From assembly GCA_035693105.1 (NCBI GenBank), contig DASSHC010000212.1:1-7844 (forward strand): a stretch of 7,844 bases of DNA. The letters are read 5' to 3'. The notes below the pieces were generated by a model that did not search any database, was not told the DNA's origin, and saw nothing but the letters and a program-made list of their open reading frames with translations. The translations under genes and the position numbers were made by a program. Each line of letters opens with the position of its first letter. Within the stretch, counting starts at the first letter, position 1. This document shows, one piece after another, positions 1 through 5,025 of the stretch. This stretch comes from DASSHC01 sp035693105. Its GTDB lineage: Bacteria > Chloroflexota > Chloroflexia > Thermomicrobiales > Thermomicrobiaceae.

Positions 1-44
1 GCGTGGAGATCCTGGCGGCGGGTCTGGCGGCGTATCCGGGGTAA
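1..44 (+). CDS. 3' end of an unidentified + strand gene
   Basis: An open frame enters from the left edge (first complete codon at base 3) and ends at TAA 42-44, giving the C-terminal peptide VEILAAGLAAYPG. The alanine-rich, GC-rich codon use resembles the other genes here, and the stop is followed within 30 bases by a GC-rich repeat, as expected at a gene end. Thirteen residues are too few to assign a family. The gene would converge on the large - strand gene that ends at 323. The alternative is that this is a chance open frame. Confidence 0.5.
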   Translation, partial: VEILAAGLAAYPG

Positions 45-70
45 CGGGCCCTCACCCCACGCCCGGAGGG

Positions 71-176
71 CCCTCACCCCAACCCCTCTCCCCTGCGGGG
101 GCGAGGGGCGACGATGAAACGCCCGTACCAAGCTCCCCTTCGCCCCCGCAGGGGAGAAGGGGCGGGGGGATGAGGG
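71..176. repeat. BIME-like inverted repeat element, copy 1
   Basis: Two related GC-rich units face each other: 71-108, beginning CCCTCACCCC, and 135-176, ending GGATGAGGG, separated by a 26-nt non-repetitive spacer (109-134). The right unit is an imperfect reverse complement of the left, and each unit holds its own imperfect palindrome around CCTGCGGGGG or CCCCCGCAGGGG. The 71-108 unit is identical, reverse-complemented, to 4221-4258. A 14-bp direct repeat, GGGCCCTCACCCCA, lies at 46-59 and 68-81, so a partial extra unit precedes the element. It sits 27 nt after the stop of the leftmost gene, the 3'-intergenic position typical of REP/BIME elements. Roles in mRNA stability or gyrase/IHF binding are known for enterobacterial REPs and are not shown here. 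Confidence 0.8.
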
Positions 177-228
177 CTCCCCGGCGGCTGGGGATGAGAG
201 CACGCCGACAACGAGGGCCCGTCCGCCC

Positions 229-262
229 AAAAACAGAGCGCCCCGGCGTATCCGGGGCGCTC
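229..262 (-). terminator. Rho-independent terminator of the secreted-protein gene
   Basis: Read on the - strand, an 11-bp perfect stem (GAGCGCCCCGG / CCGGGGCGCTC, arms 252-262 and 236-246) closes a 5-nt loop (247-251). It is followed by TG and then five consecutive T (233-229). It lies 61 nt after the TAG stop at 323 and is the only structure in this region with a proper T-tract, so it is the probable transcript end for the gene above it. Confidence 0.85.
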
Positions 263-281
263 CTGCGTGCTCTGGGAGTCT

Positions 282-310
282 CCGCGGCTGAGCTATTCGC
301 TCAGCCGCGG
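282..310 (-). other. Stop-proximal hairpin, no T-tract
   Basis: A perfect 12-bp stem (arms 282-293 and 299-310, CCGCGGCTGAGC with its complement) closes a 5-nt loop, starting 12 nt after the stop codon of the secreted-protein gene. No run of T follows on the - strand, so it is a poor intrinsic terminator alone. In series with the true terminator 20 nt further on, it may protect the mRNA 3' end from exonucleases or back up termination. Confidence 0.7.
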
Positions 311-322
311 CCGCCGATGGGG

Positions 323-3300
323 CTAGGCGCCACCGCCGAGCACCAAGACGGTCTGCGTGTCGATCAGCAGATCGCCGTTGGCGCCGCCGGCTTGCAGGCC
401 GCCAGTGCCGTTCGTCTCAGCGTAGCCGCTGAAGAGGATCAAGCCGCTGCCGGCCAGCGTGCACTGGAACTGCGCGTTACCGTTCTGATCCGTCGTCGCC
501 TGACCGCTGGCCGGCGTGCAGGTCGGACCGTTCGCGCCGCTCACAGAGCCGTAGTAGACCGTCGCGCCCGCCGCCGGCGTGCCAGCGGCGTTCGTGACGT
601 TGATGGTGATCGTTTCCCTGGCACCGCTCAGCGCGAACGGCGCCGGCTTCACGGTCATAGTGCCGCTAACCGGCTGATTCGCCGCCACGATATTCACGGT
701 GGTCGAACCAAGGATGTCGGTCGAGTTGCCGAAGAAGGCGCAGACGCTCGCCACACCGGTCGTGTTGCCGGCGGTGAACGTCGTCGTCGCCTGGCCACTC
801 GCGCTGGTCGTGCCGGTCGTCGGGGAGAACGTACCCGTGACGCCCGCCGGGTTGTCCGGGCAGAAGCCGAAGGTGACGTTCAGGCCCTGGAACGCCTGAC
901 CAGACGCATTGTTGACCGTGAGGGTCAGGACCGAGTTCGCCCCGGTCGTGACCGTCGCCGGAGCCGGGGTCAGCGTGCCCGTGAGGGTGTTCGCACCGGT
1001 CCACAGCTTGTAGGCCGTGAAGTCAGGCGTGCCCAGCGGGTTCGGCTGATTGCCCAGCCAGACGTTGATCGCGTCCTGGATATCCGCAGGCGTGCTCGGG
1101 TTCTCCGCGCCCTTGTCCGTGTAGGTGAAGGTCGCGAAGACGTCCCCGGTGGTCGGATCGACCGCGGTCGTCACGAACGCCGGCCCGAGGTTGTTGCGCC
1201 CCTGGACGAAGACGGTCAGAACGACGCCCGGATCCATGATCTGGTTGCCGAACTGATCGAAGACCCAGCAGTTGACCGTGTGCGTCTGGCCAGGCGGGTT
1301 GATCGCCGAGGACGGCGAGCAGACCACCTGCGCCGGCGCACCCGGCACATAGGTCTTGGACAGCGCGACACTCGCCAGGACACCGCCGAAGGCGTCGGTC
1401 ATCGGCGTCAGGTTCGAGTTCAGCACCGTGGCGGTGATGGTGTCATTACCAGCCACGAAGCCGGTGTAGGTGAACGACACCTTGCCCGCGGCGTCGGTCA
1501 GGACAACCTGAGCCGTCGGGTTCGCGCCGGACACCTGGAACTGAACCGGCACACCTGCCGCCGCCGTGCCACCGATGGTGACCGTGCAGCTGACGGTGTG
1601 GGACTCACCCGCGACGTTGGTCGCGCTGGCCGGCGCACAGGTAATGACCGGGAGCGAAACCAGGTTCGGGACGAGTGCCAGGTTGTAGACCGCCGAGCCG
1701 TCGAACGGAACCGCGTAGTTCACGTTGTTCGAGACCGCGGCGATCTGGCCGAACGGGCCGCCGGCCGCTTCCGGACCGCCCGGAGTCACGTTCTCGACCA
1801 CGGCGGAGCCCTGGAAGCCCACGGGCATCTCGTCGAAGTTGAGGCCGTACACCGTAGCGTTCGCGAACGGCGACAGGATGATGTTGACCGGCGTGTTCAG
1901 CGTCGGGGCGACGAGGGCACCGCTCTGGTCGAAGAACCAGACGTTGGCCGCCGACGGGCCACCGAAGTTGAACATGTTGATGCCGGAGGTGTCACCCAGG
2001 CCGGTCGTCGCGTCGCCGCGCTGGAAGAGCGGCAGCGCCAGGCTCTGGCCGGGGGCAGCACCGTAAGACGGAGCCAGGTAGGACATCGCCTGACCCATGC
2101 CCGGGCCACCCAGGTACTTGACCTCATCGACCGCGGCATGCACCGGGCCGGTGGAGGTGATGGTGGCACCACTGATCGCGGAGGCGGCATTCAGGTTGTT
2201 GTCCTGATTGGTACCCGCCGCGATGTCCTGGGGCGTCTGGGACGGGCGATAGATGTACTCCATCGCGCGGGCCGGAATGGTCCGCTGATCCTGCGCGATG
2301 TTGTCGCCCTGCTGGTTGTAGTAGGTGACCGAGACGGTCACCGGCTGCGTGCCAAGGTTCGCCACGTTGATACCGGTGTTCCAGCCGTTGTAGTTCTTGA
2401 ACACCAGCGGCGCGTAGCGGCAGAGCTGGGTGGCGGGGTTGAACGCGCAACCGGTCGAGAGCGACGGGGTCGCCGCCTCACCCGTGTTGGTCAGAGACAT
2501 GCTGGTCTCTGCCTTGTTGCGCGCCACCGCCACGACCACCTGCGGGTAATCGACACTCACCCAGGCCGAGCCAACCCATCCGGTCGGGATGGAGGACATA
2601 GCCGAGGTGTCGATGGCCCAGGTCTCGCCCTTGGCCAGGTGCTTGGTGAAGGTGCCAACGCTGGTGCCGGCCGCGCCCTGGCCGCCACCCGTGTAGAAGG
2701 TGATCGTCGCCAGCGCGTTGTCCTTGCCGGACAGGTTGGTGATGAAGACCGTGGAATCCCAGCCGTTCCAGCCATTCTGGACGATCGGAACGACGTAGGA
2801 GGACAGGGCCGTGGTGCTCGAGAACAGATCGTTCCCGGACAGGCCGGTGTAGCCGTCGACAACCGTGTTGTCGGCGCTGGTCACCGCGGCCAGGCCCGCC
2901 GTGCCAGCCGTGCCACCAGCGGCGTGCTTCTCAACACCCGCGATGTGCGGGGTCGGCGCCGTCGCGAGGTCGCTGAGCGCGCACTCCTGGTAGACAACGG
3001 TGTAGGTCGCCAGATCGGCCGGAACCGAAACCGGCGGCTCAGCGCCGGTGGTCGAGGACCAGTCGATCAGGATGCTCCCGCTGGCGGTGTCGGACGACGC
3101 ACCCGTCAGCGACGAGGTGTAGTCGGTGCCCGACAGGTAGATCGTGCCACCCGGAGCCGGCAGCTCGCTCGGCGCGTTCGGCGGCGAGTAGACCCGGGTC
3201 ACGCTGATCGGCGTGAAACCGACATCGGTGGAGATGCGGTCCGGGTTGTTGATGCCGCTGTGCGCCACATTGACCACACGCGTGATCGGGTTGACGCAGC

Positions 3301-3679
3301 CCGCCGCCGCCGTGCCCGCGCTGAAGACCGCGCTGGCCACGATGCCGGCCACCGTGCCGTCGTCGATGCTCAACTCACCCGCGCCGAAGGTGGCCGACGC
3401 GTGCGGGTTGAGATCGAAGGTCTGCACGCCCTTGCCCGCCTTGTTGTTGGTCAACGTGACGGTGACGCGGGCGTTCTCAAGGTTTTGAATGGTCACGGAG
3501 CCGGTGAAGGGCCCCAGGCCATTCATGCTGTACCCGTTCGGGACGAACGGGAAGTACACATTGCTGGAGGGCAACTCGGCGGTCGCGGCACTGGCCACGG
3601 CCGGGGTCCCCAGCAACGCCACGAAGAGACTTACCACCAGCCCCATCGTGGCGCTCAAGTTGAGAAAGCGACTTCTCAA
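323..3679 (-). CDS. Large secreted modular protein with Ig-like domains
   Basis: 1118 aa; start TTG 3679-3677, chosen for its AAAGGAG six bases upstream; stop TAG 323-325. Residues 1-31 form a signal peptide: a basic start (MRSRF), a hydrophobic core around 12-24 and an AxA-like cleavage site near VASA. The first ~660 residues carry four divergent copies of a beta-rich module with the pattern Y/L-x-P-x-V/F ... G(W/L) ... I-x-x-N-L/F, starting near 40, 293, 420 and 545. Copies 2 and 4 clearly end in a GSA-V...P...AVV-type strand; 1 and 3 have weaker versions. The C-terminal part holds four Ig-like (Big_1/invasin-like) domains near 678-760, 782-875, 900-1000 and 1006-1118, each with two Cys; the first two share C-x16-C with HTV(S/N)C. 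It ends in LVLGGGA, with no LPXTG, transmembrane helix or S-layer homology domain seen. The inferred role is an extracellular or cell-surface structural/adhesive protein; no catalytic motif is recognised. It appears to be monocistronic, with its own terminator. Confidence 0.88.
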   Translation of the reverse strand: MRSRFLNLSATMGLVVSLFVALLGTPAVASAATAELPSSNVYFPFVPNGYSMNGLGPFTGSVTIQNLENARVTVTLTNNKAGKGVQTFDLNPHASATFGAGELSIDDGTVAGIVASAVFSAGTAAAGCVNPITRVVNVAHSGINNPDRISTDVGFTPISVTRVYSPPNAPSELPAPGGTIYLSGTDYTSSLTGASSDTASGSILIDWSSTTGAEPPVSVPADLATYTVVYQECALSDLATAPTPHIAGVEKHAAGGTAGTAGLAAVTSADNTVVDGYTGLSGNDLFSSTTALSSYVVPIVQNGWNGWDSTVFITNLSGKDNALATITFYTGGGQGAAGTSVGTFTKHLAKGETWAIDTSAMSSIPTGWVGSAWVSVDYPQVVVAVARNKAETSMSLTNTGEAATPSLSTGCAFNPATQLCRYAPLVFKNYNGWNTGINVANLGTQPVTVSVTYYNQQGDNIAQDQRTIPARAMEYIYRPSQTPQDIAAGTNQDNNLNAASAISGATITSTGPVHAAVDEVKYLGGPGMGQAMSYLAPSYGAAPGQSLALPLFQRGDATTGLGDTSGINMFNFGGPSAANVWFFDQSGALVAPTLNTPVNIILSPFANATVYGLNFDEMPVGFQGSAVVENVTPGGPEAAGGPFGQIAAVSNNVNYAVPFDGSAVYNLALVPNLVSLPVITCAPASATNVAGESHTVSCTVTIGGTAAAGVPVQFQVSGANPTAQVVLTDAAGKVSFTYTGFVAGNDTITATVLNSNLTPMTDAFGGVLASVALSKTYVPGAPAQVVCSPSSAINPPGQTHTVNCWVFDQFGNQIMDPGVVLTVFVQGRNNLGPAFVTTAVDPTTGDVFATFTYTDKGAENPSTPADIQDAINVWLGNQPNPLGTPDFTAYKLWTGANTLTGTLTPAPATVTTGANSVLTLTVNNASGQAFQGLNVTFGFCPDNPAGVTGTFSPTTGTTSASGQATTTFTAGNTTGVASVCAFFGNSTDILGSTTVNIVAANQPVSGTMTVKPAPFALSGARETITINVTNAAGTPAAGATVYYGSVSGANGPTCTPASGQATTDQNGNAQFQCTLAGSGLILFSGYAETNGTGGLQAGGANGDLLIDTQTVLVLGGGA

Positions 3680-3685
3680 CGCGTG

Positions 3686-3692
3686 CTCCTTT
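3686..3692 (-). promoter_or_regulatory. Shine-Dalgarno for the TTG start
   Basis: AAAGGAG on the - strand, six bases before TTG at 3679. This strong match fixes the unusual TTG start; no in-frame ATG upstream has a comparable site. The next in-frame Met, residue 12, would remove the basic N-terminus of the signal peptide. Confidence 0.85.
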
Positions 3693-3758
3693 CAAAAGAG
3701 CCTACTTGTCGCGTCGCGGATCCCAGAGTCACGCAAAACTCCGATCGACCAAACCACC

Positions 3759-3786
3759 GCCCGATCCGTGGCTACGCAGATCGGGC
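3759..3786 (-). other. Leader hairpin with a competing complementary segment
   Basis: GCCCGATC (arm 3779-3786 on the - strand) pairs with GATCGGGC (3766-3759). The 12-nt loop contains a small inner CGT/ACG pairing. A second partner, GATCGG on the - strand at 3747-3742, could compete for part of the same arm. It ends about 80 nt before the TTG start, within a probable 5' leader. The exclusive pairings could be regulatory, but this is inference only. Confidence 0.45.
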
Positions 3787-3973
3787 TCGGCGTCCCCCTG
3801 TTCCTCCTTTCCCGCCCCCGCAATCCGGGCCTGCCATCAAGCTGTCGGCGGCCCACTCCGGCCCGCCGGTCCGGCAGACACGAACCGTCGCGCGCTCCGT
3901 CCGTGTCTCCAGGACACCGAGGAACGCACGAAGCCTCTGCCTCATACAGAGCGCCACGACATAGAACGCTTTT

Positions 3974-4002
3974 GCCTGCCCGCGGTTTCGCCGCGGGCAG
4001 GC
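3974..4002. other. Strong intergenic hairpin
   Basis: A perfect 12-bp stem (GCCTGCCCGCGG and its complement, arms 3974-3985 and 3991-4002) with a 5-nt loop, TTTCG on + or CGAAA on -. On + a TTTT run lies before the stem and on - AAAA follows it, so it fits the terminator pattern on neither strand. It could be a leader structure of the secreted-protein gene, an mRNA-protecting hairpin, or a DNA binding palindrome. Confidence 0.6.
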
Positions 4003-4157
4003 CGCGCCCCGGTTCAGGACCGAGTCTGCCGGGCTGCTGCGCTGTTGAAGCGAGAGGCGCCCGTCCGCCTACTGCTACAACGCACGTCAAACGCGGCGGT
4101 TGTGCCAAGGGGCGCGCACGTACGAGGAGATGGCCCTCATCCCGCGCGCCCGGGGAG

Positions 4158-4258
4158 CCCTCACCCCCCGCCCTCTCCCGTGCGCGGGAGAGGGAGCAGC
4201 ACACGGTGATACTTCGTAAGCCCCTCGCCCCCGCAGGGGAGAGGGGTTGGGGTGAGGG
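4158..4258. repeat. BIME-like inverted repeat element, copy 2
   Basis: The architecture matches the element at 71-176: left unit 4158-4194 beginning CCCTCACCCC, a 26-nt spacer (4195-4220), and right unit 4221-4258 ending GGGGTGAGGG. The right unit is a perfect 38-of-38 reverse-complement match to 71-108. The left unit contains a perfect 10-bp palindrome, CCCTCTCCCG-TGCG-CGGGAGAGGG (4171-4194). A partial extra unit, CCCTCATCCC, lies 24 nt before it at 4134-4143, paralleling copy 1. The element begins 10 nt after the stop of the P-loop gene, so it may form the 3' end of that transcript. No transposase or target-site duplication is visible. Confidence 0.82.
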
Positions 4259-4268
4259 TCCCCCGGGG

Positions 4269-4940
4269 TCAGGGCAGCCACGGCGCGAAGTGGGCCGCGA
4301 CCAGCGCGGTCACCGCGGCCAGGTCGTGGCGGGTCTCGACCGGGAGGACGGTCAGGCCGCGCGCCTGGGCTTGCTCGCGGACGTGCTGGCCTAGCAGGAG
4401 GTCGCGCGCGGTCAGGTTGCGCGTTGCGCGCTCGGGGTCGCTGGTGTGCACCCGGGCGCCCGGCTTGCCGCGCCGGGCCACCGAGGCGCGCTTGAACTCC
4501 TCGTCCGGCACCAGCCAGACCGCCTGGCGCGGGTCGTCCAGCAGCGGGGCGACGCACTCGGGGAAGAAGCCCGGCCCCTCGGCCACGATCGTGGGCGCGG
4601 GTGGTAATTCCGAAAGGTCATCGAGCGCCATGCCGCAGCGCTCGGACCAACTGGCGATGGTCCAGCGCGCCATCTCCTCCGGCTCCTGGGCCAGCCAGAG
4701 CGCCTCGGCGAAGGCGCGCTCGTCGAGCGTCTCCAGCATGACGCGCAGCCGGGTCAGCGCCGGCTGGCGGGCGGGATCGGCGCGGCGGATGTGCGCCGGC
4801 TCCTGCCGGTCGAAGTGGTAGACCCGCAGGCCGTAGGCGGCGGCCAGCGCGCCGGCGATCGAGGTCTTGCCGCTGTCGGGCGGCCCGCCGATCCAGAGGA
4901 CGTGGCCCAGCCGCGCGGCGACGGGTTGCTCCGAGGACAC
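4269..4940 (-). CDS. P-loop NTP-binding protein, NMP-kinase-like
   Basis: 223 aa; GTG start at 4940 with AAGGAG seven bases upstream; stop TGA 4269-4271. The Walker A motif GPPDSGKT occupies residues 19-26, right after a hydrophobic strand (VLWIGG), as in small nucleotide and shikimate kinases. Other features: YHFD at 41-44, a possible acceptor-side Asp; RRADPARQP at 52-60; IVAEGPGFFPE at 118-128, a strand with an acidic residue in a Walker-B-like position; WLVPDEEFKR at 142-151; and an Arg-rich segment RNLTARD at 174-180 that could form the lid over ATP. There is no signal peptide or membrane helix, so it is cytoplasmic. The length suits the family. The phosphate acceptor cannot be predicted; antibiotic phosphotransferase-like, cytidylate-kinase-like or regulatory roles remain open. 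It follows the ThDP enzyme gene on the same strand after an 85-nt gap with a hairpin, so co-transcription is possible. Confidence 0.85.
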   Translation of the reverse strand: MSSEQPVAARLGHVLWIGGPPDSGKTSIAGALAAAYGLRVYHFDRQEPAHIRRADPARQPALTRLRVMLETLDERAFAEALWLAQEPEEMARWTIASWSERCGMALDDLSELPPAPTIVAEGPGFFPECVAPLLDDPRQAVWLVPDEEFKRASVARRGKPGARVHTSDPERATRNLTARDLLLGQHVREQAQARGLTVLPVETRHDLAAVTALVAAHFAPWLP

Positions 4941-4947
4941 CGCGCTG

Positions 4948-4953
4948 CTCCTT
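4948..4953 (-). promoter_or_regulatory. Shine-Dalgarno for the P-loop gene
   Basis: AAGGAG on the - strand with 7-nt spacing to GTG at 4940. It supports GTG rather than a later start, and the short N-terminal extension before the Walker A strand is normal for the family. Confidence 0.82.
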
Positions 4954-4981
4954 GCCGTGGCGGGGAGTTGGGCGGGAGGCG

Positions 4982-5015
4982 CGGCGCCCCATCGCCGGGC
5001 GGCGATGGGGCGCCG
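4982..5015 (-). other. Perfect 15-bp hairpin between two co-directional genes
   Basis: Arms 4982-4996 and 5001-5015 are exact reverse complements, with loop GGGC on + and GCCC on -. It starts 10 nt after the TAG stop of the ThDP enzyme gene and ends 41 nt before the GTG of the P-loop gene. No T-tract follows on the - strand; the next bases are CCTCCCGCCC. It is more likely a partial terminator, an mRNA-processing or stability element setting different expression of the two genes, or a Rho-assisted end, than a classical terminator. Confidence 0.72.
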
Positions 5016-5025
5016 GGGACGCGCG

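Larger units (their letters stand above)
3680..4157 (-). other. Long upstream/leader region of the secreted-protein gene
   Basis: This 478-bp stretch lies between the second BIME-like element and the TTG start. Open frames crossing it on both strands are Arg/Pro-rich, lack good ribosome-binding sites and resemble no family, so I call no gene. It contains the Shine-Dalgarno and two hairpins (3759-3786 and 3974-4002). I found no convincing -35/-10 pair: TTGACG on the - strand at 4090-4085 has no -10 at 16-18 bp. I compared the region from memory with c-di-GMP, c-di-AMP (ydaO) and cobalamin riboswitch cores and found no fit. The promoter is probably here, since the P-loop gene upstream is separated by more than 580 bp. 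Confidence 0.5.

Noticed and set aside
71..176. CRISPR array or insertion-sequence ends
   Set aside because: Only one inverted pair with one spacer is present, no regular direct repeat series, no cas or transposase gene and no target duplication; a REP/BIME-like element fits better.
3700..3900. Possible c-di-GMP, c-di-AMP or cobalamin riboswitch in the surface-gene leader
   Set aside because: Fragments such as GGGGACGCCGAGCC and GCCAC recall parts of those cores, but the remaining conserved segments are missing when compared from memory.
170..3964. A 1264-codon open frame on + antisense to the surface-protein gene
   Set aside because: It is extremely Arg-rich with no recognisable domain, has no signal or start context, begins inside the repeat and runs through the opposing terminator. 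It is explained by few TAA/TAG/TGA complements in the GC-rich codons of the real gene.
3974..4002. Rho-independent terminator
   Set aside because: The T-run lies on the wrong side of the stem for either strand, so only a hairpin is claimed.
4062..4090. TTGACG on the - strand as a -35 box for the surface-protein gene
   Set aside because: At 16-18 bp downstream the sequence is GC-rich (CGGACG at 17 bp) with no -10 resemblance.
3692..4394. Several open frames of 61-301 codons in the region between the surface-protein and P-loop genes
   Set aside because: They are Arg/Pro-rich, overlap each other on both strands, cross the BIME-like element and hairpins, and have no Shine-Dalgarno or domain.
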